64,000 bases of DNA from Psychrobacter glaciei (lineage in GTDB: Bacteria; Pseudomonadota; Gammaproteobacteria; Pseudomonadales; Moraxellaceae), in contig NZ_BMZR01000002.1 in NCBI RefSeq assembly GCF_014652895.1, positions 434,001 to 498,000 of the forward strand. Reading direction: 5' to 3'. Under the pieces are notes generated by a model. That model ran no database searches. It saw nothing but the letters and a program-made list of their open reading frames with translations, and was not told where the DNA came from. A program made the position numbers and the translations under genes. Of the stretch, positions 1 to 9,960 are shown in pieces; the first letter of the stretch is position 1; each line of letters starts with the position of its first letter.

Positions 1-779
1 GCAGTACCTTGACCACCAGAGATAATAGCGCCAGCATGACCCATACGCTTGCCTTCTGGAGCGGTAACACCAGCGATATAGCCAACAACTGGCTTAGTCA
101 CATGATCTTTGATATAAGCAGCTGCTTCTTCTTCAGCAGTACCACCGATCTCACCGATTAGGATGATAGCTTCAGTTTGTGGATCAGCTTCGAACAATTT
201 CAATGCGTCAATCTGGTTCATACCAGGGATAGGATCACCACCGATACCGATACAAGTTGACTGACCAAAACCAAGCTTAGTTGTCTGAGCTACGGCTTCA
301 TACGTTAGCGTACCAGAGCGTGAGATGATGCCCACTTTACCTGGCTGATGGATATGGCCTGGCATGATACCGATTTTGCACTGACCTGGAGTGATAACAC
401 CTGGGCAGTTAGGACCAACTAAACGTACGTCGCCCGCTTCTTCAAGATAGCGTTTGGCTTTTAGCATATCGATAGTCGGTACGCCTTCAGTGATCACAAC
501 GATCAATTTAACGCCAGCATCGATTGCTTCAACGATAGAATCTAGTACGAATGGTGCAGGTACATAGATAACAGAAGCGTCAGCTTGAGTCGCTTCCATG
601 GCTTCTGCCATTGTATTAAATACTGGTAGGCCTAGATGCGTTTGACCGCCTTTACCCGGCGTTACGCCGCCGACGACTTTAGTACCGTATTCGATCGCTT
701 GCTCAGAGTGGAACGTACCATTTTTACCAGTGAAACCTTGTACCAATACTTTGGTATCTTTATCGATTAATACACTCAT
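1..779 (-). CDS. sucD: Succinate-CoA ligase alpha subunit (partial, C-terminus off-window)
   Basis: Alpha subunit of succinyl-CoA synthetase, which with SucC interconverts succinyl-CoA and succinate with substrate-level phosphorylation in the TCA cycle. The ATG is at 779 and the frame is open to the window edge, giving about 259 of roughly 290 residues. Seen: the N-terminal CoA-binding Rossmann region ([19 protein letters not shown]), the GPNCPGVI loop, and near the edge [14 protein letters not shown], which contains the histidine that is phosphorylated in this family. It is the last gene of the sucAB-lpd-sucCD run and sits 148 bp downstream of sucC. The rest of the gene lies outside the window. 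Confidence 0.97.
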   Translation of the reverse strand, partial: MSVLIDKDTKVLVQGFTGKNGTFHSEQAIEYGTKVVGGVTPGKGGQTHLGLPVFNTMAEAMEATQADASVIYVPAPFVLDSIVEAIDAGVKLIVVITEGVPTIDMLKAKRYLEEAGDVRLVGPNCPGVITPGQCKIGIMPGHIHQPGKVGIISRSGTLTYEAVAQTTKLGFGQSTCIGIGGDPIPGMNQIDALKLFEADPQTEAIILIGEIGGTAEEEAAAYIKDHVTKPVVGYIAGVTAPEGKRMGHAGAIISGGQGT

Positions 780-927
780 TATTTATTCCTTGTATTCGGT
801 TGTCTTGTAATAGCGACTCTTAGTACCATTTTATTCAATGTTAATGGTCAATTTTTATCTAAAAGCCACTATCACGCGTTGACTACTATGCTGTAGTATT
901 TATTTCTAAACACCAATCATTAAAGAC

Positions 928-2094
928 TTAAGCTTTAACAGCATCGACAATTTTTTGAGCGGCATCTGCTAGGCCTTGAGCTGTAGTCAATTTAAGACCA
1001 GACTCTTCTAGAATTTGTAAGCCTTTTTCAGCATTATTACCTTCTAGACGTACAACCACAGGTACTTGTACATCGACTTCTTTGACAGCAGCGATAATGG
1101 CTTCTGCAATCATGTCACAACGTACGATACCACCGAAGATGTTGATTAGAACACCTTCAACGCTGCTGTCTTCAAGAATGATCTTGAACGCTTCAACAAC
1201 GCGATCTTTAGTTGCGCCGCCGCCAACGTCCAAGAAGTTAGCAGGCTTGCCGCCATACAATTTGATGATATCCATGGTCGCCATTGCAAGACCAGCACCG
1301 TTAACCATACAACCGATATTACCTTCTAGAGCAACATAGTTTAGGTCAAACTCAGCAGCTTTAAGCTCACGCTCGTTTTCTTGAGTTTTGTCTTGTAGTG
1401 CTGCAATTTTAGGCAGACGATATAGTGCATTTGAATCGATACCGATTTTGCCATCAACACAAACGATTTCGCCATTTTCACGAACCGCTAATGGGTTAAT
1501 TTCCATGAGCGCAAAGTCGTTTTCAACAAATGCTTTATAAGCACCAGTCATCAATTTAACGAACTGGTTGATTTGCTTGCCTTCTAGACCCAGTTTGAAC
1601 GCAACATCGCGCGCTTGGAAAGGCATTAGACCAACTAAAGGATCAACATGTACTTTAAAGATTTTTTCTGGCGTCTCGTTTGCTACTTCTTCGATATCAA
1701 CACCACCTTCGGTTGATGCCATGAAAGTCACACGACGAGTCGCACGATCAACCACTGCGCCAAGATATAGCTCAGTTTGTACTGGATACATATCTTCTGC
1801 AACCAATACGAAGTTAACTGGTTGACCATCAGCGTCAGTTTGGAAAGTAACCAAATTGGTACCGATAAGCTCTTCAGTTACTTGCTTAGCTTCTTCACGA
1901 GTTTTAACCAGCTTTACGCCGCCCGCTTTACCGCGACCACCAGCATGTACTTGCGCTTTGATAACCGCAATGTCAGTTGGCGTTTTATCAAAAGCAGCAG
2001 CAGCTTCGTCGCCACTATAGGCGATGATGCCTTCTTGAATCGGCAAACCGTAGCTTTTTAATAGCTCTTTTGCTTGATACTCATGTAAATTCAT
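928..2094 (-). CDS. sucC: Succinate-CoA ligase [ADP-forming] beta subunit
   Basis: Beta subunit of succinyl-CoA synthetase, carrying the nucleotide-binding site. The 388 residues match the usual family length. Seen: the start [18 protein letters not shown], the ATP-grasp region with [17 protein letters not shown], and the C-terminal ligase half with [15 protein letters not shown] and [10 protein letters not shown]. The ATG at 2094 is the conserved start. It lies between lpd (158-bp spacer holding a hairpin) and sucD, and the order lpd-sucC-sucD resembles that of pseudomonads. No anomaly was seen. Confidence 0.98.
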   Translation of the reverse strand: MNLHEYQAKELLKSYGLPIQEGIIAYSGDEAAAAFDKTPTDIAVIKAQVHAGGRGKAGGVKLVKTREEAKQVTEELIGTNLVTFQTDADGQPVNFVLVAEDMYPVQTELYLGAVVDRATRRVTFMASTEGGVDIEEVANETPEKIFKVHVDPLVGLMPFQARDVAFKLGLEGKQINQFVKLMTGAYKAFVENDFALMEINPLAVRENGEIVCVDGKIGIDSNALYRLPKIAALQDKTQENERELKAAEFDLNYVALEGNIGCMVNGAGLAMATMDIIKLYGGKPANFLDVGGGATKDRVVEAFKIILEDSSVEGVLINIFGGIVRCDMIAEAIIAAVKEVDVQVPVVVRLEGNNAEKGLQILEESGLKLTTAQGLADAAQKIVDAVKA

Positions 2095-2181
2095 TGATTG
2101 TATCCTTTATTTTTTACAATTAATAAAAAGTGAAATCAAGTGCGCCCATGCATATATTAATCATACGTCTGACGCACTCAT

Positions 2182-2217
2182 GATCGTGGCTATCGCCAAA
2201 ATAGCGATACCACAATC
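2182..2217. repeat. Inverted repeat between lpd and sucC
   Basis: The left arm at 2182-2196 (GATCGTGGCTATCGC) pairs with the right arm at 2204-2217 (GCGATACCACAATC), with one bulge and one mismatch around a 7-nt loop. On the transcribed minus strand no U-tract follows. It therefore looks like an intercistronic RNA hairpin (stabilising or processing site) rather than a classical terminator. The function is inferred. Confidence 0.6.
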
Positions 2218-2253
2218 AGGTTGTAAATCGATAATAATTAAACGAGCAACTGC

Positions 2254-3708
2254 TTATTTCTTGCGTTTTTTGCGCTGGATAGCGTGGATAGCACGGCCAT
2301 CTGCAGATAGTGCCGCTTCGTGCACCGCTTCTGACATCGTTGGATGCGCAAACGTCATCAGCTGCAAGTCTTCGATACTAGAGACAAATTCCATCGCAAT
2401 CATACCTTGATGGACGATATCACCAGCACCAGCAGCGATAGCATGCATACCTAACAAGCGATCTGTCTTAGCATCAGCCACTACTTTGATAGAGCCTTCT
2501 GCTTCGCTTTGAGCCAATGCACGGCCGTTAGCTGCTAGATTGAACGAGCCTGTTTTAACTTCGTAGCCAGCTGCTTCAGCTTCTTGCTCAGTTAAGCCTA
2601 CCCATGCAATTTCTGGGTGAGTATAAATGACATTGATGATGGTGTCATAGTTAACTTGAGCTTTTTCGCCATGAATACGTTCCACAGCCATCATGCCCTC
2701 TTCCATCGCTTTGTGCGCAAGCATAGGACCACGGACTAAATCGCCAATGGCATAAACGCCATCAAGATTGGTTTTGCACTGATCATTGACATCGATAAGA
2801 CCACGTTCGGTCAATTGAATGCCACTGTCATCGCCAAGTAGTTTTTCAGAATAAGCACGGCGACCAACACAAACGATTAGTTTGTCAAAGCTTTCTTCAG
2901 ATGACTCACCTTTGTTTTCGCTGGTGACAACCACTTGATCATCTTTAACTTCAGCATTGGTTACTTTGGTATCGACACGGATATCAAGGCCTTGCTTCTT
3001 CAGCATTTTGCCAGCTTCTTTCGAGATGTCTTTGTCAGCAGCTGCTAAGAAACTAGGAAGCGCTTCATAAACCACAACCTCGCTACCTAGACGACGCCAT
3101 ACTGAACCAAGCTCAAGACCAATAACACCAGCACCAATAACGCCTAAACGTTTAGGGACTGAGGTGAAATCCAGCGCGCCAGTAGAATCAACGATACGAT
3201 CGCCGTCAGTTTTGGCAACTGGGATGTCGATAGGCACTGAACCTGCCGCCAGAATCACGTTCTTAGCGGTAATAGTGCTTTCCGCTTCGTCTTCTAAAGC
3301 GACAAATTTAACTTGTTTGTCAGCGCCTTTGCCATCAACTAACGTGCCCCAGCCTTGTAGCCAGTCAACGCCATTACCTTTCAATAATGCCGCAACACCG
3401 CCAGTTAATTGCTTAACGATGCCTTCTTTGCGTTCTATCATTTTTTCGATATCAATAGCGACATCGCCGGTGCTGATACCATGCTCATCAAGATCATGCT
3501 TGGTCGCTTCATAACGATGCGAGCTATCAAGCAGTGCTTTTGATGGGATACAACCAACGTTTAAGCAAGTACCGCCAAGTGCTGGCTCACCTTTATAAAC
3601 ACGTTTTTCGATACAAGCAACGCTCATACCAAGCTGTCCTGCACGGATAGCTGCTTCGTAACCACCAGGACCGCCGCCGATAACGACTAAATCATAACTG
3701 TCTTTCAT
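2254..3708 (-). CDS. lpd: Dihydrolipoamide dehydrogenase (E3)
   Basis: FAD-dependent E3 that reoxidises the lipoyl groups of 2-oxoglutarate dehydrogenase and possibly other 2-oxoacid complexes. 484 residues. Seen: FAD dinucleotide fold [20 protein letters not shown] near the N-terminus, the redox disulfide CLNVGC (Cys48 and Cys53), the NAD-binding [13 protein letters not shown], the second FAD motif [16 protein letters not shown], and the C-terminal [13 protein letters not shown] with the catalytic His-Glu pair. The C-terminal tail is basic (QRKKRKK). The gene follows sucB after a 247-bp spacer that contains a terminator-like hairpin, so its expression may be partly uncoupled from sucAB. Confidence 0.98.
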   Translation of the reverse strand: MKDSYDLVVIGGGPGGYEAAIRAGQLGMSVACIEKRVYKGEPALGGTCLNVGCIPSKALLDSSHRYEATKHDLDEHGISTGDVAIDIEKMIERKEGIVKQLTGGVAALLKGNGVDWLQGWGTLVDGKGADKQVKFVALEDEAESTITAKNVILAAGSVPIDIPVAKTDGDRIVDSTGALDFTSVPKRLGVIGAGVIGLELGSVWRRLGSEVVVYEALPSFLAAADKDISKEAGKMLKKQGLDIRVDTKVTNAEVKDDQVVVTSENKGESSEESFDKLIVCVGRRAYSEKLLGDDSGIQLTERGLIDVNDQCKTNLDGVYAIGDLVRGPMLAHKAMEEGMMAVERIHGEKAQVNYDTIINVIYTHPEIAWVGLTEQEAEAAGYEVKTGSFNLAANGRALAQSEAEGSIKVVADAKTDRLLGMHAIAAGAGDIVHQGMIAMEFVSSIEDLQLMTFAHPTMSEAVHEAALSADGRAIHAIQRKKRKK

Positions 3709-3914
3709 AGTACGTTCCTATTTCTATTTTATTTATCATTTATGCTATTGTTTATTTTATTAAGAGATAAACGATGTTTCTCGCTGCTAGTTAATACACT
3801 ATATCAACGCCACACATTTATTTACCAAAAAACGCTAATAAAATATAGCTGCTGACGTTGCTACTCGAAACGGTAGCATCATTAAAAAACTATTTATACC
3901 ACGCTACCAAAGTT

Positions 3915-3949
3915 AAAAAGCTTGTATCAGCGGTTGCCAATACAAGCTT
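3915..3949 (-). terminator. Terminator-like hairpin after sucB
   Basis: A perfect 10-bp stem (AAGCTTGTAT at 3918-3927, ATACAAGCTT at 3940-3949) with a 12-nt loop. Reading on the minus strand, the stem is followed by a run of five T. It lies 7 bp past the sucB stop codon, so it could be a partial terminator separating sucAB from lpd-sucCD. Confidence 0.7.
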
Positions 3950-3955
3950 AGAAGC

Positions 3956-5215
3956 TTATAGGTCTAAGAGGAGCATGGTTGGATCTTCGACCAACTCTTT
4001 GAGAGTAACTAAGAACTGTACCGCTTCTTTACCATCGATCATACGATGGTCGTAAGATAGTGCAAGATACATCATTGGCAAGATTTTAACTTCACCATTA
4101 ACTGCCATAGGGCGGTCATTGATGGCATGCATACCCAAGATAGCGGTTTGTGGCGGGTTCAAAATAGGCGTTGACATGAGTGAACCGAATACGCCACCGT
4201 TTGAGATAGTGAAAGTACCACCAGTCATGTCATCTAGACCAAGCTTGCCTTTTTGAGCCAAGCCACCAAGTTCACGGATACGGCTTTCGACATCTGCCAT
4301 GCTCATGCGATCGGTATCACGTAATACAGGAACAACTAGACCACGGTCTGATGATACAGCTACACCGATATCATAAAAACCATGATAAACAATGTCGTCG
4401 CCATCCAGTGATGCATTCACTGCTGGGAAACGTTTTAGCGCTTCAGTCGCTGCTTTGACGAATAACGACATAAAGCCTAGACGAACGCCATGACGCTTTT
4501 CAAACTGATCTTTATATTTGGTACGCATGTCCATTAACGGTTTCATGTTAACTTCGTTGAACGTCGTTAGCATCGCAGTTTCTTGCGTCGCTGATAATAA
4601 ACGCTCAGCAACACGCTTACGAAGGCGTGTCATTGGCACACGTTTTTCGGTGCGCTCACCAGCTGATTCAGCCACTGGGCGACCGCTATCAGACTTGATA
4701 GAGCTGTCTGCTTTTAATGTCGGGCTTGCCATATCAGTCTTGGTTACACGACCACCACGACCACTACCTTCGACGTCTTTAGGATCAACGCCGCTCTCTT
4801 TTGCCGCTTTACGGACTGCTGGGCTTTGATCTTTATGATCAGCTTCTTCTTTCTTATCTGTTACTTGTACTGGCTCGCCGCCATCTGCCGCTTGCTTCGC
4901 TTGTACTGGAGCAGCTGGCTGATCTGGATTTACGGAAGGAGCATCGCTATCGTTACTGTCGTCTGCACCAGCGCCACTTGCGCCCGCTTCAAACTCTGCA
5001 ATTAACTCATCAGACAATACGGTATCATCAACTTGCTTAACGATTTTGGTTACCACACCATCATCAGGTGCCACAACTTCTAATACAACTTTGTCAGTTT
5101 CAATTTCGGCCAATAGGTCATCACGGTTTACTTGTTGGCCTTCAGTGACATGCCATTCAACGATTGTGCCATCGGCAACCGATTCTGGAAAAACGGGGGC
5201 TTTGATCTCAGCCAT
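3956..5215 (-). CDS. sucB: 2-oxoglutarate dehydrogenase E2 (dihydrolipoyllysine succinyltransferase)
   Basis: Core E2 of the 2-oxoglutarate dehydrogenase complex, which transfers succinyl groups from lipoate to CoA. 419 residues. Seen: one N-terminal lipoyl domain with the lipoylated lysine in [11 protein letters not shown] (Lys42), an Ala/Asp/Gln-rich linker (about residues 78-125), the peripheral subunit-binding domain ([20 protein letters not shown]), a Ser/Asp-rich second linker, and the catalytic domain ending in SYDHRMIDG (His390 and Asp394). The ATG at 5215 is the conserved MAEIKAP start. The gene is downstream of sucA, and a 9-bp inverted repeat lies in the 141-bp spacer between them. 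Confidence 0.98.
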   Translation of the reverse strand: MAEIKAPVFPESVADGTIVEWHVTEGQQVNRDDLLAEIETDKVVLEVVAPDDGVVTKIVKQVDDTVLSDELIAEFEAGASGAGADDSNDSDAPSVNPDQPAAPVQAKQAADGGEPVQVTDKKEEADHKDQSPAVRKAAKESGVDPKDVEGSGRGGRVTKTDMASPTLKADSSIKSDSGRPVAESAGERTEKRVPMTRLRKRVAERLLSATQETAMLTTFNEVNMKPLMDMRTKYKDQFEKRHGVRLGFMSLFVKAATEALKRFPAVNASLDGDDIVYHGFYDIGVAVSSDRGLVVPVLRDTDRMSMADVESRIRELGGLAQKGKLGLDDMTGGTFTISNGGVFGSLMSTPILNPPQTAILGMHAINDRPMAVNGEVKILPMMYLALSYDHRMIDGKEAVQFLVTLKELVEDPTMLLLDL

Positions 5216-5266
5216 CGATATACTCCTTAGATTTGGATATTGCTATTTATTATTAAGTCGTGATAG

Positions 5267-5307
5267 GCAGTCAGTACCGATTTAAACTATTTACACCATA
5301 CTGACTG
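5267..5307. repeat. Inverted repeat between sucA and sucB
   Basis: CAGTCAGTA pairs with TACTGACTG across a spacer of about 22 nt, within the 141-bp sucA-sucB gap. The pairing can be extended imperfectly on the outside (GATAGG against TCATC). No U-tract is present. It is probably an intercistronic hairpin of unknown function. Confidence 0.5.
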
Positions 5308-5356
5308 TCATCGCCTGATTCATTTGTCTTATCTAGTCTGTTACTTTGACAACCTG

Positions 5357-8236
5357 CTACTTAGACAATTCGTCCACACTAATACCAAGACCGCCAGCGA
5401 TTAATGCTTGTTGCTGTTGTACGTGTAATTTCGCAGAACCTGTCGCAGGGGCAGCACTAGGAGGACGTGCTACTGGCTCCATGACTTTTGCCTTGGTTGG
5501 ATGCGGTACCACAATACGGAACATACTCGGTGCCAAGTAATACCAAGCGCCCTGATTAAGCGGTTCTTCTTGCGTCCAAACGATTTCTTTTAGGTTGCTG
5601 TATTTTTCAATTTCAGCAATCAACCGTTCTTCTGGCAATGGATAAAGTTGTTCGATACGGATGATGGCGACATGGTCAAGACCGAGCGCGCGGCGTTGTT
5701 CTAGCAAGTCATAATAAACCTTACCACCACATAGCACCATCCGAGTCACGTTGTCTGCGTTGTGCTCATCCATCTCTGGCAATACAGTCTCAAATTTACC
5801 ATTGGCCAGCTCTTCGAGATTTGACGTAGCCAACTTATGACGCAATAGGCTTTTTGGTGACATGACGATCAATGGCTTACGAATCGGACGCACTGCTTGA
5901 CGACGTAGGGCATGATAAATTTGCGCAGGCGTCGTTGGCGTAATGACCTGCATATTGTCTTCAGCACATAACTGTAAGAAGCGCTCAAGACGCGCCGATG
6001 AATGCTCAGGGCCTTGACCTTCGAAACCATGTGGTAACAACATAGTCAGACCGCATACACGCTGCCATTTGGTTTCGCCACTCGAGATGAACTGATCGAT
6101 GACGACTTGCGCACCGTTGACGAAGTCACCAAACTGCGCTTCCCAAACGATCAATGCGTTTGGTACGGTCGTTGCATAACCATACTCAAAGGCCAATACT
6201 GCTTCTTCTGACAACAATGAGTTATAGGTGGCAAAACGCGCTTGTGTTTCACTCATATGAGCCAGTGGCACATACATACTGCCATCATCGATATTGTAAA
6301 TTTCACTGTGACGGTGAGCGAAAGTACCGCGACCCACATCTTCACCAGTAATACGAACCAATACTTTATCGTTATCAACTAAAGATGCGTATGCCAATGT
6401 CTCAGCAGCACCCCAGTTAAGAGGCTCTTCGCCAGTTTGCATAGCCAAACGCTGATCAACGACTTTTTGAACTTGGCGCTGAAGCTTATAGCCTTCTGGC
6501 ATTTCAGCCATACGACGTCCGTAACCTTTTAGGATGTCGATATCGACACTGGTATCCCAGTCATCAACCAAATCATGTCCTAGGTAAGGTTTCCAGTCTA
6601 CAAATAGCTGCTCGTTAGGTTCTTGAACCAGTGAATTGGCAACATAGTCACCACGGTCTAAAGACTCACGGTACTCATCTTCGTATTGCTTTTCTTGTTC
6701 AGCATTCAAGATACCATCTGCGATAAGCTTCTGTGCATAAATAGTACGAGTCGTCGGCAGTTTCTTAATAACGGCATACATCAAAGGCTGAGTGGCAGAA
6801 GGTTCATCTGCTTCGTTGTGACCGTTACGACGATAGCAGAAAAGATCAATGATGATATCTTTATCAAATTGATGACGATAGTCTAATGCCAATTGTGCAG
6901 CAAACACGACCGATTCAGGATCATCACCATTCACGTGTAAAATAGGTGCATGTACCATTTTTGCCACGTCAGTACAGTATTCAGTTGAACGAACATCTTC
7001 TTGACGACTGGTCGTAAAACCAACTTGGTTATTGATCACAATATGTACCGTACCACCAGTGGTATAAGCACGAGTTTGTGACATTTGGAACGTTTCTTGA
7101 ACCACGCCTTGACCAGCAAAAGCAGCATCACCATGGATGACGATTGGCAAGACTGAGTTACCGCCTTTATTGTCTAAAAGAGGTTGGTCATTACGACGAA
7201 CCTGACGGGCACGTACTGACCCTTGCAATACTGGCGCAACGATTTCAAGGTGCGACGGGTTAAAAGCCAAAGCCAAATGCGCTTCGCCACCTGGCGTCAT
7301 CACATTAGATGAAAAACCATTGTGATACTTAACGTCGCCTGAGCCTTTTTCTGGCTGAACTTTACCATCGAACTCGTCGAACAAATCAGCAGGTTTTTTA
7401 CCTAAGATATTCACCAATAAGTTCAAGCGCCCACGATGCGCCATACCGATAACCATCTCTTTGGTGCCATAACCGCCAGCACGTTGGATGATTTCATTGA
7501 TAGCAGGGATAAAGCTCTCGCCACCCTCTAGACCGAAACGCTTGACACCCGTATATTTACGCGCCAAATATTTCTCTAAGCCTTCGGCAGCGGTTAAGCG
7601 CTCAAGGATAGAGAGTCGTTTGTCTTTATCAAACTCAATGTAACCCAGATTGCTTTCGAGATATTTTTCCATCCAGCGCTTTTCTGTACTGGTGGTAACA
7701 TGCATATATTCGATACCGATATAACGGCTATAAACACGTTCCATGATTTCAATAATTTCACGTAACGGTGCTTCATCCTTACCAATATTCAAATCATTGG
7801 TGGGATATATGGTGTCTAGATCGGCTTCTGAAAGATTGTGATACTCAAGCGTCAAATCTTCCACTTCAGCGCGTGGGTGCAGATCTAATGGATCGAGTTT
7901 TGCGCGGCGGTGACCACGGCGACGATAAGCAGAAATCAGCTGCTGTACGCCCATTTGCTTAGGGTCGGCACAGTCAGCTGCATTGCTGGTCGTTGTGGTT
8001 GCAGGAGTGCCCTTGTTCGCCGTTTGATTGCGAGCAAGTAACAAAAACTGGTCTTTAATAGCATTATGCTGAGCATCGTTTGGCGATTTGTATTGTTCGA
8101 AATACGCTTGCCAATCCGTATCAACACTAGTAGGGTCAGTCAGGTATTGCTCATAAAGCACTTCGATATAGTTGGCATTATCAGCGGCCAGTTCAGTATG
8201 TTCTACGTCTGCGGCTTCTTTAGTTATACTATTCAT
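5357..8236 (-). CDS. sucA: 2-oxoglutarate dehydrogenase E1
   Basis: Thiamine-diphosphate-dependent E1 that decarboxylates 2-oxoglutarate and succinylates the lipoyl group of SucB. 959 residues, slightly longer than the E. coli protein. Seen: the N-terminal E2-binding segment (YIEVLYEQYLTDPTSVDTDW), MAHRGRLNLLVNILGK, HGDAAFAGQGVVQETFQMS, the ThDP-binding stretch HVNGDDPESV through RRNGHNEADEPS, and the C-terminal transketolase-like half (HGFEGQGPEHSSARLERFLQL). The ATG at 8236 has only a weak Shine-Dalgarno. First gene of the sucAB-lpd-sucCD run, preceded by a long noncoding stretch that presumably holds its promoter. Confidence 0.98.
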   Translation of the reverse strand: MNSITKEAADVEHTELAADNANYIEVLYEQYLTDPTSVDTDWQAYFEQYKSPNDAQHNAIKDQFLLLARNQTANKGTPATTTTSNAADCADPKQMGVQQLISAYRRRGHRRAKLDPLDLHPRAEVEDLTLEYHNLSEADLDTIYPTNDLNIGKDEAPLREIIEIMERVYSRYIGIEYMHVTTSTEKRWMEKYLESNLGYIEFDKDKRLSILERLTAAEGLEKYLARKYTGVKRFGLEGGESFIPAINEIIQRAGGYGTKEMVIGMAHRGRLNLLVNILGKKPADLFDEFDGKVQPEKGSGDVKYHNGFSSNVMTPGGEAHLALAFNPSHLEIVAPVLQGSVRARQVRRNDQPLLDNKGGNSVLPIVIHGDAAFAGQGVVQETFQMSQTRAYTTGGTVHIVINNQVGFTTSRQEDVRSTEYCTDVAKMVHAPILHVNGDDPESVVFAAQLALDYRHQFDKDIIIDLFCYRRNGHNEADEPSATQPLMYAVIKKLPTTRTIYAQKLIADGILNAEQEKQYEDEYRESLDRGDYVANSLVQEPNEQLFVDWKPYLGHDLVDDWDTSVDIDILKGYGRRMAEMPEGYKLQRQVQKVVDQRLAMQTGEEPLNWGAAETLAYASLVDNDKVLVRITGEDVGRGTFAHRHSEIYNIDDGSMYVPLAHMSETQARFATYNSLLSEEAVLAFEYGYATTVPNALIVWEAQFGDFVNGAQVVIDQFISSGETKWQRVCGLTMLLPHGFEGQGPEHSSARLERFLQLCAEDNMQVITPTTPAQIYHALRRQAVRPIRKPLIVMSPKSLLRHKLATSNLEELANGKFETVLPEMDEHNADNVTRMVLCGGKVYYDLLEQRRALGLDHVAIIRIEQLYPLPEERLIAEIEKYSNLKEIVWTQEEPLNQGAWYYLAPSMFRIVVPHPTKAKVMEPVARPPSAAPATGSAKLHVQQQQALIAGGLGISVDELSK

Positions 8237-9000
8237 AATAATCGTCTATTTGATAGATAAATGAATGGAATCGTGCTTATTATTGTGTCGTTCGTTGTAC
8301 ATTTGATATTTTGACTTTTGAGCTTAAACAGTAATAAGATTTGCTATTGCTGATGATTAATAATTTCTGATGACTAATATTCTGACAACTAATATAAGGC
8401 ATCGTTGTTCTTACTGTAATAAGTAGCGTTCATCATTATAGATAAAAAATATGTCAAGTAATAATGATGGCGCTACTACAATACTCAGCTCAAACAATAG
8501 CCATCTGATAAAATTATTTGTGAACGTCCAGTTTTCTTGTCTGACTCGTTTCACAACATTAATTTATATATACTGCTATCAGCTATAACCAATTTATTAA
8601 TGATAATACCTTTTGCAAATACCCTATCGTTCAGCTAGCCTATAAATTGGCTGTTTTCGCTGAAATGTCTTCTTATGAAGGATATTTATTGTCATTTTTG
8701 GCAAACATACATTGCTGTATAGCTTAGCATGCATGCCTTGCACGACATAGTTTGTTTGCTCAATAGTAGGTATTTACATAATGAATATCTATTATAAACC
8801 TCTTACTCCGTGCATTTCTACTGCTAATTATATAGACAGTTCGTTTACATAACAGGACTTCTTACATACCACCAACGTATTGTTAATACTGGCTTACTTT
8901 TGACCAGCGATTTAACGCGTTTTAGCCAAATGCGCCTCTCCAAATAGTAAACAGAAATACCTCTTCTATCTCCTACCCATATGCAAATCTAGCTAATAAA
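8237..9000. other. Long noncoding spacer upstream of sucA
   Basis: About 760 bp of AT-rich sequence between sucA and the sdhB terminator. No ORF has coding character; the longest intergenic reading frames are short and lack ribosome binding sites. It must contain the sucA promoter (minus strand), but I could not pick a convincing -35/-10 pair by eye. No repeat or RNA gene was recognised. Confidence 0.5.
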
Positions 9001-9029
9001 AAACACCGCCTAATACTGAGACGGTGTTT
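8996..9029 (-). terminator. Rho-independent terminator after sdhB
   Basis: Stem AAACACCG (9001-9008) with CGGTGTTT (9022-9029). On the minus strand it is followed by a T-rich run. It lies 40 bp past the sdhB stop and ends the sdhCDAB unit before sucA. Confidence 0.85.
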
Positions 9030-9069
9030 CATTATGATATGTACATAAACTAGGCAGCGATTAACTCGT

Positions 9070-9780
9070 TTAACCTGCTTGGTCTATCAGCATGTTACGT
9101 AGATGACCGATTGCTTTGGTAGGGTTCAAACCTTTTGGACACACTGAAACGCAGTTCATGATACCGCGACAACGGAACAGGCTGAACGGATCATCCAAAC
9201 GTGCCAAACGTGCTTGTGTATCACCATCACGGCTATCAGCGACGAAGCGATAAGCATGTAATAGTGCAGATGGACCTAAGAATTTATCAGGGTTCCACCA
9301 GAACGATGGGCAGCTGGTTGAGCAGCACGCACATAGAATACATTCGTACAGACCGTTTAGCTTTTCGCGTTGCTCAGGTGACTGCAAACGCTCTGTTGGC
9401 GGTGCTGGCTGATCGTTGATTAAATACGGGTGTACTTTTTCGTACTGCTCGTAGAATTGGTTCATATCGACGACCAAATCACGAACAACAGGTAAACCCG
9501 GCAACGGACGAACAGTAATTTTTTCGGGTAGCGTGTTCATGTTGATAAGACAGGCTAGACCATTTTTGCCATTGATGTTCATGCCATCAGAGCCACAAAT
9601 GCCTTCACGGCAAGAGCGACGGAAGGTGATGGTTTCATCTTCCTTTTTCAGGCGTAATAACACGTCAAGCAACATACGATCTGAGTCTAACAACTCAACT
9701 GTATAGGTTTGCATACGTGGCGCTGCGTCCAGATCAGGATCGTAGCGGTAGATTTCGATGGTGCGAGTACCTCGGCTCAT
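9070..9780 (-). CDS. sdhB: Succinate dehydrogenase iron-sulfur subunit
   Basis: Iron-sulfur subunit that passes electrons from SdhA FADH2 to quinone in complex II. From ATG 9780 it has 236 residues, the family norm. An in-frame upstream start at 9831 is less likely because GGAG sits 9 nt before 9780 and the conserved MSRGTRTIEIYRYDPD begins there. Seen: the 2Fe-2S ligands in CREGICGSDGMNINGKNGLAC, the 4Fe-4S ligands CILCACCSTSC, and the 3Fe-4S and remaining ligands in CRGIMNCVSVCPKGLNP. Last gene of sdhCDAB, followed by a terminator. Confidence 0.97.
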   Translation of the reverse strand: MSRGTRTIEIYRYDPDLDAAPRMQTYTVELLDSDRMLLDVLLRLKKEDETITFRRSCREGICGSDGMNINGKNGLACLINMNTLPEKITVRPLPGLPVVRDLVVDMNQFYEQYEKVHPYLINDQPAPPTERLQSPEQREKLNGLYECILCACCSTSCPSFWWNPDKFLGPSALLHAYRFVADSRDGDTQARLARLDDPFSLFRCRGIMNCVSVCPKGLNPTKAIGHLRNMLIDQAG

Positions 9781-9833
9781 AATGCTAAACTCCACACGTA
9801 GGTGATGGCGGGCGTACAAAGGTTGCAACATAT

Positions 9834-9867
9834 CAGCGCTAGATAGAGTATCTTTATCACAGCGCTG
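9834..9867. repeat. Inverted repeat between sdhA and sdhB
   Basis: CAGCGCT (9834-9840) and AGCGCTG (9861-9867) are perfect complements across a 20-nt spacer in the sdhA-sdhB gap. No T-tract follows. Probably an mRNA hairpin. Confidence 0.45.
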
Positions 9868-9960
9868 GCATGAGCATGTAGCTGGCGGTCACCTTTTTAA
9901 TAAATTAATAAGGGATAAAACGGTAACGCTGTTCATATAGACCAGCGGCGCAGTCAAAAA

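Noticed and set aside
8779-8850. 23-codon frame in the sucA upstream spacer
   Set aside because: Short, no Shine-Dalgarno, no sign of conservation visible.
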